Source of the DNA: Acuticoccus sediminis
GTDB lineage: Bacteria > Pseudomonadota > Alphaproteobacteria > Rhizobiales > Amorphaceae
Assembly: GCF_003258595.1 (NCBI RefSeq)
Contig: NZ_QHHQ01000006.1
Span: 1-64,000, forward strand
Reading direction: 5' to 3'
DNA length: 64,000 nt
Part shown: piece by piece, positions 45,594-55,131 of the stretch
Layout: the number at the start of each line of letters is the position of its first letter
How positions within the stretch are numbered: position 1 is the stretch's first letter
Notes under the pieces: generated by a model
What the model saw: the letters and a program-made list of their open reading frames with translations, nothing else
What the model was told of the DNA's origin: nothing
Database searches by the model: none
Translations under genes and position numbers: made by a program

Positions 45594-46889
45594 ATGAGCT
45601 TGCGTGACGCCGTAGAGACCCGCCCCTTCTTCGAGAGGTCGCTGGCCGACAGCGACCCCGAGATCGCCCGCGCCGTCGCTCTCGAACTGGAGCGGCAGCA
45701 GAACGAGATCGAGCTGATCGCGTCCGAGAACATCGCCTCCAGGGCGGTGCTCGAGGCGCAGGGCACGGTGCTGACCAACAAGTACGCCGAGGGCTATCCG
45801 GGCCGGCGCTACTATGGCGGCTGCCAGTTCGTCGACATCGCCGAGGAGCTCGCCATCGACCGGGTGAAGCGCCTGTTCGGGTGCGAGTTCGCCAACGTGC
45901 AGGCCAACTCGGGCAGCCAGGCCAACCAGGCGGTGCTGCTCGCCTGCGCCAAGCCGGGTGACACGCTTCTCGGCATGGGTCTCGACGCGGGTGGCCACCT
46001 GACCCACGGCGCGAAGGTCAACCTGTCCGGCAAGTGGTTCAACGCGGTCGCCTACGGCCTCGACCCGGCCACCGGCCTGATCGACTACGACCAGGTCGCC
46101 GCGCTCGCCGAGGAGCACAAGCCCTCCGTCATCATCGCCGGCGGCTCGGCCTATTCGCGCCTCATCGACTTCGCGAAGTTCCGCGAGATCGCCGACAGAG
46201 TGGGCGCGACCTTCCACGTCGACATGGCCCACTTCGCCGGCCTCGTCGCCGGCGGCGTCATCCCGAGCCCGTTCCCGCACGCCCACGTCGTCACCTCGAC
46301 GACGCACAAGACCCTTCGCGGCCCGCGCGGCGGCATCGTCCTGACCAACGACCCGGACATGGCGAAGAAGATCAACTCGGCGATCTTCCCCGGCCTCCAG
46401 GGCGGTCCGTTGATGCACGTGATCGCCGCCAAGGCCGTCGCCTTCGGCGAGGCGCTGCAGCCGGCCTACAAGGCCTACGCCCACCAGGTGGTCGAGAACG
46501 CCAAGGCCTTCGCCGAGGCGCTCAAGGGCCACGGCTTCGAGATCGTCTCGAACGGGACCGACACGCACGTGATCCTCGTCGACCTGCGTCCGAAGCGGGT
46601 GACCGGCAAGGACGCCGAGAAGGGCCTCGGCCTGTCGTCGATCACCACCAACAAGAACGGCGTGCCGAACGACCCGCAGAAGCCGATGGTGACGTCGGGC
46701 ATCCGCGTCGGCACCCCGGCCTGCACCACTCGCGGCTTCGGCGTCGCCGAGTTCCAGGACGTGGCGCGCATGATTGCCGAGGTGGTCGACGCCATGGACC
46801 AGGGCGGCAACGTCGACGAGGCGGTGTCGAAGAAGGTGAAGGACGAGGCGCACGCCCTGACGGCGCGCTTCCCGATCTACGCCGAGTAG
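45594..46889 (+). CDS. glyA: Serine hydroxymethyltransferase
   Basis: A 431-residue PLP enzyme that interconverts serine and glycine with tetrahydrofolate. Lys239 in [14 protein letters not shown] binds PLP. Other family segments are [36 protein letters not shown] and [15 protein letters not shown] chose the ATG at 45594, where ggagg ends 5 bases before, over a TTG four codons upstream. It starts the glyA-nrdR-ribDEH-nusB-thiL run, an order common in alphaproteobacteria. Confidence 0.97.
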   Translation: MSLRDAVETRPFFERSLADSDPEIARAVALELERQQNEIELIASENIASRAVLEAQGTVLTNKYAEGYPGRRYYGGCQFVDIAEELAIDRVKRLFGCEFANVQANSGSQANQAVLLACAKPGDTLLGMGLDAGGHLTHGAKVNLSGKWFNAVAYGLDPATGLIDYDQVAALAEEHKPSVIIAGGSAYSRLIDFAKFREIADRVGATFHVDMAHFAGLVAGGVIPSPFPHAHVVTSTTHKTLRGPRGGIVLTNDPDMAKKINSAIFPGLQGGPLMHVIAAKAVAFGEALQPAYKAYAHQVVENAKAFAEALKGHGFEIVSNGTDTHVILVDLRPKRVTGKDAEKGLGLSSITTNKNGVPNDPQKPMVTSGIRVGTPACTTRGFGVAEFQDVARMIAEVVDAMDQGGNVDEAVSKKVKDEAHALTARFPIYAE

Positions 46890-46892
46890 GAC

Positions 46893-47408
46893 GTGCGCTG
46901 CCCGTACTGCGGGGCCGACAACAGCCAGGTGAAGGAGTCGCGGCCGACCGAGGAGGGGGCCGCGATCCGCCGCCGCAGGGCCTGCACGGTGTGCGGCGGT
47001 CGGTTCACCACGTTCGAGCGCGTGCAGCTGCGCGAGCTCACCGTGGTGAAGCGTTCCGGCAAGCGCGAGCCGTTCGACCGCGACAAGCTCGCCCGCTCCA
47101 TCCAGATCGCCACCCGCAAGCGCTGCATCGACGAGGAGGTCATAGAGCGGATGATCTCCGGCCTGGTGCGCCAGCTCGAGGCGACGGGGGAGAGCGAGGT
47201 GACGGCGGCCGAGATCGGCGACCGCGTGATGGACGCGCTGAAGGGCATCGACGACGTGGCGTACGTGCGTTTCGCCTCGGTGTACCGCAACTTCTCGGAG
47301 GCGCGGGACTTCGAGGCGTTCGTGACCGAGCTCGCCCACAGCGTCGGCCAGGTCCGCGGGCCCGCCGAGGCCGCGGCCGCGGACGACGCCGAGGACGCGG
47401 CCGAGTAG
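46893..47408 (+). CDS. nrdR: Transcriptional repressor NrdR
   Basis: NrdR represses ribonucleotide reductase genes in response to ATP and dATP. The 171-residue protein has an N-terminal zinc ribbon ([20 protein letters not shown], then [13 protein letters not shown]) followed by an ATP-cone domain ([20 protein letters not shown]). It begins at a GTG 3 bases after the glyA stop codon, so the two genes are translationally close. The acidic Ala-rich tail is usual in this group. Confidence 0.97.
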   Translation: MRCPYCGADNSQVKESRPTEEGAAIRRRRACTVCGGRFTTFERVQLRELTVVKRSGKREPFDRDKLARSIQIATRKRCIDEEVIERMISGLVRQLEATGESEVTAAEIGDRVMDALKGIDDVAYVRFASVYRNFSEARDFEAFVTELAHSVGQVRGPAEAAAADDAEDAAE

Positions 47409-47534
47409 CGGGCGCGGCAACCGCGCGACGACGCGCGAGCTGAGGATGGACGCGCCGCGGCGGTGTTCCGGGCGGCGGCGACGATCTACACAGCGTGTCA
47501 TGCTCGCCAGGACGGACACCCGGAAGGATCGACT

Positions 47535-48671
47535 ATGCTGACCCGTGCCGCATGGGACACCGGGACGCGCCGCTCGGACCAGTCGTGGATGGCGGCGGCC
47601 CTGGCGCTCGGCCGGCAGGGGAACGGGCGCACCGCGCCCAATCCGTCGGTCGGTGCCGTGATCGTCAAGGACGGGGTCGTGGTCGGGCTCGGGCGCACGG
47701 CGGACAGCGGACGCCCGCACGCCGAGGTGGTGGCGCTGCGGCAGGCCGGCGACGCGGCGCGCGGCGCGACGGTCTACTGCACGCTCGAACCCTGCTCTCA
47801 TTTCGGCAAGAGCCCGCCCTGCGCGGACGCTCTGATCGCCGCCGGCATCGCCCGCGCGGTGGTGGCGATCGAGGACCCCAACCCGGAAGTCGCCGGGCGC
47901 GGCACCAGCCGGCTGCGCGCGGCCGGCATCGACGTCGATGTCGGCCTCGGCGCCGCGCAGGCGACGCGCGACATGGCCGGCCATCTCACCCGCATGCGCC
48001 TCGGCCGTCCGTACGTCACGCTGAAGCTCGCGGTATCGGCGGACGGCGCCATCGGCCGGCTCGGAGCGGGGCAGGTCGCCGTCACGGGGCCGCTGACGCG
48101 CCGCTTCGTGCATGTGATGCGGGCCGAGCATGACGCCATCGCGGTCGGATCCGGGACCGTCCTCGCCGACGATCCGGCGCTGACATGCCGCCTGCCGGGC
48201 ATGGCCGGACTCTCGCCCCAGCGCGTGGTGTTCGACACCGAGGCGCGCACGCCGCCGACCGCGGCGATTTTCGCCGGCCCCGCCAAGACCTTCGGCACCG
48301 TCGCCGGGCCGACGATCCTCGCCGCTCCCGACGTCGACGCGGGCCGTGTCGCCGCGCTGGAGGCGGCGGGGGCGACGGTGGTCGCGGTGCCCCGGGGCGC
48401 GGACCGGCGGATCGACCCGGCCGCGGCCCTCGCCACCCTCGCGGCGGCCGGGGTGACGCGGCTGATGGTGGAAGGCGGCGCGGCTCTCGCCGAGGCGCTG
48501 TGGGCGGCCGATCTCATCGACGAGGTGGTGTGGATCGAGGGGCCCCATGCGCTCGGCGGGGATCTGGTCCGCCCATTCGGCGGGGAGGGGCGTTCAAGGC
48601 TTGCGCAACGCTTCGCACTGGGCCACGTGTCACCCGTCGGCGACGACCGATGGCTTCACTGGCTGCGATAG
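47535..48671 (+). CDS. ribD: Bifunctional pyrimidine deaminase/reductase RibD
   Basis: It catalyses deamination and reduction in the early riboflavin pathway. The zinc-binding deaminase site is His62 and Glu64 in PHAEVVA, Cys87 in EPCSHFGK and Cys96 in PPCADAL. The reductase domain begins at about residue 150 and ends near 375. The ATG at 47535 is chosen: ggaagga ends 6 bases before it, and the 378-residue product has the family length. A GTG at 47463 would add 24 residues. It abuts ribE directly. Confidence 0.95.
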   Translation: MLTRAAWDTGTRRSDQSWMAAALALGRQGNGRTAPNPSVGAVIVKDGVVVGLGRTADSGRPHAEVVALRQAGDAARGATVYCTLEPCSHFGKSPPCADALIAAGIARAVVAIEDPNPEVAGRGTSRLRAAGIDVDVGLGAAQATRDMAGHLTRMRLGRPYVTLKLAVSADGAIGRLGAGQVAVTGPLTRRFVHVMRAEHDAIAVGSGTVLADDPALTCRLPGMAGLSPQRVVFDTEARTPPTAAIFAGPAKTFGTVAGPTILAAPDVDAGRVAALEAAGATVVAVPRGADRRIDPAAALATLAAAGVTRLMVEGGAALAEALWAADLIDEVVWIEGPHALGGDLVRPFGGEGRSRLAQRFALGHVSPVGDDRWLHWLR

Positions 48672-49331
48672 ATGTTCACTGGGATAATCACCGACGTCGG
48701 CACCATCACCCGCTGCGAGGCGTTCGGGGACGGTGCACGGCTCACCATCGCGTCGGCCTACCCGGTCGAGTCGATCGCCATCGGCGCATCGATCGCCTGC
48801 TCCGGCTGCTGCCTGACGGTGACGACGCTGGAGCCGCACGGCACCGGCTCGGCCTTCAGCGTCGACGTGTCGGGCGAGACCATGGACAAGACGACCATCG
48901 GCAGCTGGAAGACCGGCGACCGCATCAACCTGGAGCGGTCGCTGAAGGCCGGGGACGAGCTCGGCGGCCACCTGGTCTCGGGTCACGTGGACGGCCGGGC
49001 CGAGATCGTCGAGCGGGTCGACGGGGAGGAGATGACCACCTTCCGCTTCGCCCCGCCGCCGCAGCTCATGCCGCTGCTGGCCCACAAGGGCTCCGTGGCG
49101 CTCGACGGCACCTCGCTGACGGTGAACGACCCGACGGACACCATCGCGACCGCGCCCATCCCCCATTCCGGCCTGAACGAGCCCGGGGAGACCTTCACGG
49201 TGGCGATGATTCCGCACACGCTGGCGGTCACCACCTGGGCGGATCGGCGGCCCGGCGATCTCGTCAACATTGAAGTCGACACGATTGCGCGGTACGTCGC
49301 CCGCCTTGTTGGCGCACGGATAGCCGGCTAG
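48672..49331 (+). CDS. ribE: Riboflavin synthase, alpha chain
   Basis: It dismutates two 6,7-dimethyl-8-ribityllumazine molecules to riboflavin. The 219-residue protein has two lumazine-binding halves, the first starting MFTGIITDVGTI and holding CSGCCLTV, the second with VALDGTSLTV and HSGLNE-type segments. The ATG directly follows the ribD stop codon with no intervening base, which indicates coupled translation. Confidence 0.96.
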   Translation: MFTGIITDVGTITRCEAFGDGARLTIASAYPVESIAIGASIACSGCCLTVTTLEPHGTGSAFSVDVSGETMDKTTIGSWKTGDRINLERSLKAGDELGGHLVSGHVDGRAEIVERVDGEEMTTFRFAPPPQLMPLLAHKGSVALDGTSLTVNDPTDTIATAPIPHSGLNEPGETFTVAMIPHTLAVTTWADRRPGDLVNIEVDTIARYVARLVGARIAG

Positions 49332-49397
49332 CAAAGCGGCCCGTCGGCGATCGACAGGGCGACAGCCGCCTCGCGCGGCGTTTCGAAGGACGACATC

Positions 49398-49841
49398 ATG
49401 GCTTCTCGCGCGCTCATCATCGAAGCCCGCTTCTACAATCACATCGCGGACATGCTTCTGGCGGGCGCCAAGGCCGAGTTCGCCAAGCGCCGGTTCGAGG
49501 CGGACGTCATCAGCGTCCCGGGTGTGCTCGAGATCCCGACGGCGCTGTCGATGGCGCTGACGTCGGCACGGCGGCGGGATCTGCCGTACTCCGTCTTCGC
49601 GGTGCTGGGCTGCGTGATCCGCGGCGAAACGTACCATTTCGAGATTGTCGCCAACGAAGGAAATCGGGCGATCATGGACCTTACGGTGGCGAACCGGCTG
49701 CCGCTGGGCAACGGGATTCTGACGGTGGAGAACGAGGAGCAGGCGCTGGTGCGGGCAGACCCGAAGCAGAAGGACAAGGGCGGCGATGCGGCTGCTGCGG
49801 CGATCGCCCTCTACGACCTTCGCGAAGCGCTCACCCGATGA
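49398..49841 (+). CDS. ribH: 6,7-dimethyl-8-ribityllumazine synthase
   Basis: It condenses the pyrimidine intermediate with dihydroxybutanone phosphate to make the riboflavin precursor. The 147-residue protein carries PGVLEIPTALSMAL, the catalytic histidine in GCVIRGETYHFEIV, and the GNGILTVENEEQAL motif. The four-base ATGA overlap links it to nusB. Confidence 0.96.
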   Translation: MASRALIIEARFYNHIADMLLAGAKAEFAKRRFEADVISVPGVLEIPTALSMALTSARRRDLPYSVFAVLGCVIRGETYHFEIVANEGNRAIMDLTVANRLPLGNGILTVENEEQALVRADPKQKDKGGDAAAAAIALYDLREALTR

Positions 49842-50323
49842 GACCGCCGCGCAAGGAGAATAAGGCGAAACCTGCCAACAAGCGGGCCGTCGCGCGCCTC
49901 GCGGCGGTGCAGGCGCTCTACCAGATGGACGTGACCGGCTCCGGCGCGCGCGACATCGTCAAGGAATTCGAGATCTTCCGCCTGAAGCAGGACCTCGACG
50001 GCGAGGAGCTGCGCGCCATCGACATGAACTGGTTCGACGGCATCGTGTCGGGCGTGGTGGCGAACCAGCGCGACATCGACGGCGCCATCGACGAGGCGCT
50101 GAAGTCTGGATGGCCGCTGCGGCGCATCGATCTCACCTTGCGCGCGCTGCTCCGGGCGGGGACATTCGAGCTGATGTACCGCGAGGATGTGCCCATGCGC
50201 GTGATCGTGTCGGAATATGTGGAGGTCGCGAAGGCCTTCTTCGGCGAGGACGAACCCCGCCTCACCAACGGCGTGCTGGATTCGATTGCGCGCAAGGTGC
50301 GCCCGGAGGCGATCGGTGGCTGA
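49838..50323 (+). CDS. nusB: Transcription antitermination protein NusB
   Basis: An all-helical RNA-binding protein, 161 residues, that binds boxA of rRNA operons with NusE (S10). Typical segments are ARLAAVQALYQMDVTG near the start and LRALLRAGTFELMYREDVPM and FFGEDEPRLTNGVLDSIAR near the end. It overlaps ribH by four bases. The next gene starts inside its last codons. Confidence 0.96.
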   Translation: MRPPRKENKAKPANKRAVARLAAVQALYQMDVTGSGARDIVKEFEIFRLKQDLDGEELRAIDMNWFDGIVSGVVANQRDIDGAIDEALKSGWPLRRIDLTLRALLRAGTFELMYREDVPMRVIVSEYVEVAKAFFGEDEPRLTNGVLDSIARKVRPEAIGG

Positions 50324-51206
50324 AGCCGCTTCCGTGGTGACGGTCGAGACGCCGACGCTCGTCATCACCGCGGAGCTGTCGGGCCCCGAGGACGGGAGCC
50401 CGATCATCCTCCTGCACGGCTGGCCTGACGGTCCGCGCTGCTGGGACGCGGTGCGGCCGGCGCTGCACGCGGCCGGGTACCGGACCATCGTTCCCTGTCT
50501 GCGCGGCTTCGGGGCGACGACCTTCCGCCCCGGCGCGACCGTGTCCGGAGACCTCGAGGCGCTGGGGCAGGACGTCCTCGACCTGATGGACGGGCTGGGC
50601 CTCGCCACGGCCGTTCTCGTCGGCCACGACTGGGGCGCGCGCGCGGCATACGTGGCCTCCCATGCGGCGCCGGAGCGGGTGACCGCGTGCGTCGCGATCT
50701 CCGTCGGCTGGGGCACCAACACGGCGGACCAGCCGATGCCGCTCGGCCAGGTCCAGAACTACTGGTACCACTGGTTCTTCGCGACGCCGTACGGGGCGAA
50801 GCGGCTGAAGGACGACCCGCGCGGCTTCGCCCACTACATCTGGACGATCTGGATGCCGGACTTCCCGTTCGACGCGGCGACCTACGAGGCGACCGCGCCG
50901 GTGTTCGACAATCCGGACTGGCCGGACGTGACGATCCATTCCTACTCGGTGCGCTGGGGCAACGCGGCGCCGAATCCGCAGTACGACGCGCTCCGGGCGG
51001 CACAGCGCGCCGACATGACGATCCGCGTGCCGACGCTGATGCTGCACGGCGAGGCCGACCCGGTCACCGCGGCGGCGACGTCGGACGGCAAGGGCGATCT
51101 CTTCGCCGCGCGCTACGAGCGCCATGTCCTCGCCGGTCTCAACCACTTTCCTCCGCGTGAGGCGCCGGACGTCGTGGCGCGGCACATCCTCGACTTCCTC
51201 GGCTGA
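50316..51206 (+). CDS. Alpha/beta hydrolase with Asp nucleophile (epoxide hydrolase/dehalogenase-like)
   Basis: A 296-residue hydrolase. The oxyanion motif HGWPD lies at 34-38, the nucleophile Asp105 lies in GHDWGAR, and the catalytic His lies in LNHFPPRE near the end. Asp nucleophiles with HDWG are typical of epoxide hydrolases and haloalkane dehalogenases; the substrate is unknown. It begins at GTG 50316 with ggagg 7 bases before and overlaps nusB by 8 bases. Its position between nusB and thiL splits a common core gene order. Confidence 0.85.
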   Translation: MAEAASVVTVETPTLVITAELSGPEDGSPIILLHGWPDGPRCWDAVRPALHAAGYRTIVPCLRGFGATTFRPGATVSGDLEALGQDVLDLMDGLGLATAVLVGHDWGARAAYVASHAAPERVTACVAISVGWGTNTADQPMPLGQVQNYWYHWFFATPYGAKRLKDDPRGFAHYIWTIWMPDFPFDAATYEATAPVFDNPDWPDVTIHSYSVRWGNAAPNPQYDALRAAQRADMTIRVPTLMLHGEADPVTAAATSDGKGDLFAARYERHVLAGLNHFPPREAPDVVARHILDFLG

Positions 51207-51212
51207 CGGGGC

Positions 51213-52184
51213 GTGGACGAGGATACGCTGATTGCGACGGTGTTCGCGCCGCTCGCGACGGATGCCGGCGCGGACGGGCTGGGTGACGACGCGGCGTCCT
51301 TCGCCGGCGGGGCGGGGGACATCGTCGTCACCTGCGACGCGCTGGCGGCGGGCGTGCACTTCTTCCCCGACGATCCGCCGGCGGCGATCGCGGCGAAATC
51401 GCTGCGGGTGAACCTCTCCGACCTCGCGGCCAAGGGCGCGGAGCCGTTCGCCTACCTGCTGGCGCTGGCGCTCCCGGCGGACTGTCGGGGCGACTGGGCG
51501 CGCGAGTTCGCCGCGGGTCTCGCGGCCGATCAAGCGCGCTACGGTGTGACCCTGCTGGGCGGCGACACCCTGCGCGCCTCGCCGGGCGGCGGCGCGACGA
51601 TCACGGTGACGGCGTTCGGGCGCACGGGCGGCGGCGCGACGGTGCGGCGGAGGGCGGCCCGGCCGGGCCACCGGATCGTCGTGACAGGAACCGTCGGCGA
51701 CGCAGCGCTCGGCCTGCAGGCGCGGCTCGCGGCACCCTATGCCATCGACGCCTCGCACGCCGAGGCGCTCGACCGTGCGTACCTGTGGCCGGATCCGCCG
51801 GTTGCGGCCTGGCGTGTGGTGCGCGAGTTCGCGAGCGCTGCGATGGACGTCTCGGACGGGCTGATCGGCGACCTCGCCAAGATGTGCCGCGCGGCCGGCG
51901 CGGGCGCCGAGCTCGACCTCTCGGCGGTCCCGCTGTCGGCGGCGGTGCGGGCGGCGGTCGCGGCCGATCCGTCGGCGTTCGACCGCGCCGTCACCGGCGG
52001 CGACGACTACCAGATCCTCGCCACCATGCCGGACGGGCAGGTGGCCGGCTACGTCGCCGCGATCGAGGCGCTGGGGTTCACAGCGACCCCGGTCGGAACG
52101 ATCCGCAGCGGGGAGCCGCGCGTGACGCTCCTGCGCGACGGCCACGCCGCCGAGGTCCTCGACGGACGGTTCCAGCACTTCTAG
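51213..52184 (+). CDS. thiL: Thiamine-monophosphate kinase
   Basis: It phosphorylates thiamine monophosphate to the active pyrophosphate. The 323-residue protein has the family acidic site GLGDDAASFAGG, the CDALAAGVHFFPDD metal region, KSLRVNLSDLAAKGAEPFA and GGDDYQILA near the end. It starts at a GTG 6 bases after the hydrolase gene. It closes the glyA-to-thiL group. Confidence 0.95.
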   Translation: MDEDTLIATVFAPLATDAGADGLGDDAASFAGGAGDIVVTCDALAAGVHFFPDDPPAAIAAKSLRVNLSDLAAKGAEPFAYLLALALPADCRGDWAREFAAGLAADQARYGVTLLGGDTLRASPGGGATITVTAFGRTGGGATVRRRAARPGHRIVVTGTVGDAALGLQARLAAPYAIDASHAEALDRAYLWPDPPVAAWRVVREFASAAMDVSDGLIGDLAKMCRAAGAGAELDLSAVPLSAAVRAAVAADPSAFDRAVTGGDDYQILATMPDGQVAGYVAAIEALGFTATPVGTIRSGEPRVTLLRDGHAAEVLDGRFQHF

Positions 52185-52279
52185 GCGCGCTCCGGCTCCG
52201 GCGCGCGGTGCTGGTGGGCTGACAAGCGCAAGCGCCTTTAGTAACACGGATAAGTTGCTGGTCCGGTTCGAAGGCGCGC

Positions 52280-52954
52280 ATGCGAGAGATCGTTATCGTC
52301 GGTTTCCCCAAATGCGGGACGTCGGCCCTCATCCGCGGGTTCGAGAAGGAGGACGACGTTCACGTCATCCGCTCCCCGAACGGCTCCGTCGACGCATGCT
52401 TCCCCGACCGGACCAACCTGCCGGACGACAAGCTCGTCGTGCACAAGTGCCCGTCCTACGTCCTCAGCCGGACCGACCTCGAGGCGCTGCGTGACCAGGT
52501 GGGCGGGGCGGACATCGTCCTGTGTTTCCGCCCGCTGCCGCGGGTGCTCCTCTCCTGGCACAACATGCACCGGCGCATCGCCCGCAACGGCACGCATCCG
52601 AACCATTTCGTCCACCGGGAACCGGAGTTCTGGGCCAACTGCTCGGTCGACGACTACTACCGCAAGAGCGTCCACCGCTTCCGGGTCGACCTCTTCTTCG
52701 ACCAGCTGACACGCGTCTTTCCCGCCGAGCGGATCACGGTGGTGGCGCAGGAGCGGATGGCGCGCTCCGTCGGCAACGTGGTGAAGGTGCTGAAGGGCGA
52801 GGAGCCGGCGGAGCCGGAGCAACGCCGCACCTACGTCGGCTACGCGGACCGGACCGAGGTCGAGATCGACCCTGAGATCCTGGCCGCGCTCGACGAGACC
52901 TACGCGCGGTTCCTCGACCGCGTGGCGCAATCCGGGGTCCGTACTTTGGTCTAG
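52280..52954 (+). CDS. Sulfotransferase-family protein
   Basis: A 224-residue protein that begins with a classical PAPS-binding P-loop-like motif, VGFPKCGTSALIRGFE (residues 7 to 22). A downstream RPLPRVLLSWHNMHRR segment supports the sulfotransferase fold, where the second motif contacts the 3'-phosphate. The acceptor is unknown. It stands alone between thiL and the cytochrome oxidase subunit gene. It is unrelated in detail to the sulfotransferase at 26357. Confidence 0.8.
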   Translation: MREIVIVGFPKCGTSALIRGFEKEDDVHVIRSPNGSVDACFPDRTNLPDDKLVVHKCPSYVLSRTDLEALRDQVGGADIVLCFRPLPRVLLSWHNMHRRIARNGTHPNHFVHREPEFWANCSVDDYYRKSVHRFRVDLFFDQLTRVFPAERITVVAQERMARSVGNVVKVLKGEEPAEPEQRRTYVGYADRTEVEIDPEILAALDETYARFLDRVAQSGVRTLV

Positions 52955-53058
52955 GACACACCCAACCAAAGGATTGGGCCTAACCGCGCTTGGCTTGGCG
53001 TCGTTTTCTTGCCAGCGTCATGGCGCGCCAGTAGAACGCGCTGAACGGGAGGATTCTT

Positions 53059-53223
53059 ATGGCCAGTGAACCGACTTACGCCCTCGTCGACGATAACGGG
53101 AACCCGCCGCGCACGGAGTTCGAGGAACACGTGCAGACCTACGAGGCGTTTATCTCGCTCATAAAGTGGGGGGTCGGAATCATCGTGGTCATCTTGATCG
53201 CCATGGCCGTCTTCCTCCTATAA
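53059..53223 (+). CDS. aa3-type cytochrome c oxidase subunit IV family protein
   Basis: A 54-residue protein beginning MASEPTYALVDDNGNPPRTE. The family segment EEHVQTYEAFISLIKWG is followed by one membrane helix (VGIIVVILIAMAVFLL). Members bind the aa3 cytochrome oxidase in alphaproteobacteria; the other oxidase genes are elsewhere. ggagg lies 8 bases before the ATG. It lies 40 bases before the transhydrogenase genes, a pairing I recall from many rhizobia. Confidence 0.85.
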   Translation: MASEPTYALVDDNGNPPRTEFEEHVQTYEAFISLIKWGVGIIVVILIAMAVFLL

Positions 53224-53263
53224 TAACGCACGCGACAGTTAAGTTCGCGACGGGAGGTTACGC

Positions 53264-54430
53264 TTGAAGATCGCCGTTCCGGCCGAGGCCGAAGACACGC
53301 GCGTTGCCGCAACACCGGACGTTGTGAAGCGCTACGTCAATGCCGGCGCCGAGGTCGCAATCGAGAGCGGGGCGGGCGCACAGTCGCGCGTGCCCGACGA
53401 GGCGTATCGTGCAGCCGGTGCCACCATCGCTCCGACGGCCGAGGCGGCCGTCGGCGGTGCCGATGTCATCCTGACGGTGCGCCGTCCGTCCCCGTCCGTC
53501 GTGGCGGCGGCGAAGAAGGGTGCCTTCGTCATCGGCGCGCTCGATCCCTACGGCGACCTCGACGGGTTCAAGGCGATGGCCGAGGCCGGTCTCTCCACGG
53601 TCGCGATGGAGCTCATGCCGCGCATCACCCGCGCGCAGTCGATGGACATCCTGTCGAGCCAGGCGAACCTCGCCGGCTACCAGGCGGTGATCGACGCCGC
53701 CGAGGTCTACGACCGCGCCATCCCGATGATGATGACGGCCGCCGGTACCGTGCCCGCCGCCAAGATCTTCGTGATGGGTGCGGGCGTCGCCGGCCTCCAG
53801 GCGATCGCGACGGCGCGCCGGCTCGGTGGCGCGGTCTCCGCGACGGACGTGCGTCCGGCCGCGAAGGAGCAGGTCGCCTCGCTCGGCGCGAAGTTCATCG
53901 CGGTGGAGGACGAGGAGTTCAAGGCCGCGGAAACCGCCGGCGGTTACGCCAAGGAGATGAGCGAGGGCTATCGCAGGAAGCAGGCCGAGCTCGTCGCCAC
54001 GCATATTGCCAAGCAGGACATCGTCATCACCACGGCCCTCATTCCGGGCCGGCCGGCGCCGAAGCTGATCTCGTCCGAGATGGTCGCCTCGATGCAGCCG
54101 GGCTCGGTGATCGTCGACCTCGCGGTCGAGCGCGGCGGCAACGTCGAGGGCTCCGTCGCGGGTGAGGTGGTGACCGTCGGTCCGACGACGATCATCGGCC
54201 ACCGCAACGTTCAGGGCCGCATCGCGGCCTCCGCGTCGCTGCTTTACGCCAAGAACCTTTTCACATTCGTCGACACGGTGCTCCTCGACAAGGAGAAGGC
54301 CTTCGCGCCGAAGTGGGACGACGAGCTGATGACGGCGACCCTGCTGACCAAGGACGGTGCGATGGTGCATCCGCGGTTCGGCGGCACGGCACCGGCAGCA
54401 CCCGCCCAGAGCGCGAGCACCGCGGGCTGA
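53264..54430 (+). CDS. pntAA: NAD(P) transhydrogenase subunit alpha part 1
   Basis: This is the NAD(H)-binding domain I of the proton-translocating transhydrogenase, which couples hydride transfer between NAD and NADP to proton flow. The 388-residue protein is split from the membrane part, as in many alphaproteobacteria. Rossmann segment: KIFVMGAGVAGLQAIATARR. The start is a TTG at 53264 with gggagg 6 bases before it. It forms the transcript pntAA-pntAB-pntB with the next two genes. Confidence 0.95.
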   Translation: MKIAVPAEAEDTRVAATPDVVKRYVNAGAEVAIESGAGAQSRVPDEAYRAAGATIAPTAEAAVGGADVILTVRRPSPSVVAAAKKGAFVIGALDPYGDLDGFKAMAEAGLSTVAMELMPRITRAQSMDILSSQANLAGYQAVIDAAEVYDRAIPMMMTAAGTVPAAKIFVMGAGVAGLQAIATARRLGGAVSATDVRPAAKEQVASLGAKFIAVEDEEFKAAETAGGYAKEMSEGYRRKQAELVATHIAKQDIVITTALIPGRPAPKLISSEMVASMQPGSVIVDLAVERGGNVEGSVAGEVVTVGPTTIIGHRNVQGRIAASASLLYAKNLFTFVDTVLLDKEKAFAPKWDDELMTATLLTKDGAMVHPRFGGTAPAAPAQSASTAG

Positions 54431-54498
54431 CGCCCGATCGACCCAACGATATCTGAGCCGCGGCCAGTGATGCCGGAACGGCGACCAGGGAAGAGCGA

Positions 54499-55020
54499 AT
54501 GAACGAGGACAACGCCGGCGCCGCCATGGAAGCGGCGCGCACCGCCGCCGAAGCCGCCGCGCGGTCGAGCGACGCCGCGCAGGCCGCGACGGCCGCTGCG
54601 AAGGCGGCCACGCAGGCGGCCGACGCATCCCACGCGGCCTCGATCGCGGCGGATGCGGCGGGTCATGCCGCGCTCCAGGCCGACGCTCTCGCGGCGGCGG
54701 CCAGCGCCGCCACCCACGGCCAGATCGACCCGACCATCTTCCGCCTCGCGATCTTCGTGCTGGCGATCTTCGTCGGCTACTACGTCGTGTGGTCGGTGAC
54801 GCCGGCGCTGCACACGCCGCTGATGAGCGTCACCAACGCCATCTCCTCGGTGATCGTCGTCGGCGCCCTGCTCGCCACCGGCGTCTCCTTCGCCGACGCG
54901 GAGGGCGCGCTGTGGGCCAAGCTGTTCGGCTTCATCGCGCTCATCCTCGCGTCGGTGAACATCTTCGGCGGCTTCCTCGTCACCCAGCGCATGCTGGCGA
55001 TGTACAAGAAGAAGCGATGA
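54499..55020 (+). CDS. pntAB: NAD(P) transhydrogenase subunit alpha part 2, with Ala-rich extension
   Basis: A membrane subunit of 173 residues with three to four helices ([57 protein letters not shown]). The first 70 or so residues are an Ala-dominated helical stretch with regular spacing ([20 protein letters not shown]). This is longer than the usual short N-terminus of PntAB and may form a coiled coil. The downstream membrane part matches the family well. Confidence 0.9.
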   Translation: MNEDNAGAAMEAARTAAEAAARSSDAAQAATAAAKAATQAADASHAASIAADAAGHAALQADALAAAASAATHGQIDPTIFRLAIFVLAIFVGYYVVWSVTPALHTPLMSVTNAISSVIVVGALLATGVSFADAEGALWAKLFGFIALILASVNIFGGFLVTQRMLAMYKKKR

Positions 55021-55131
55021 CGGTGGGCCGGCCCCCCTCGACTCCCGCACCTGTCGCGGAATGAGCCACGGCGCTTCGCGCGCTGCCAATTCTTGCGCTC
55101 CGCGCGCCAACGATAATCGGATTGACCCGAG

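Noticed and set aside
44968-45597. Open frame running from the non-coding region into the glyA start
   Set aside because: It encodes Arg/Pro-rich sequence typical of random GC-rich DNA and overlaps the certain glyA start. No domain pattern.
47409-47534. FMN riboswitch before ribD
   Set aside because: The 126-base gap between nrdR and ribD lacks the conserved RFN element (AGGGGCGGGGUGAAAUUCCCCACCGGCGGU-like core), so the rib genes appear to be read from an upstream promoter.
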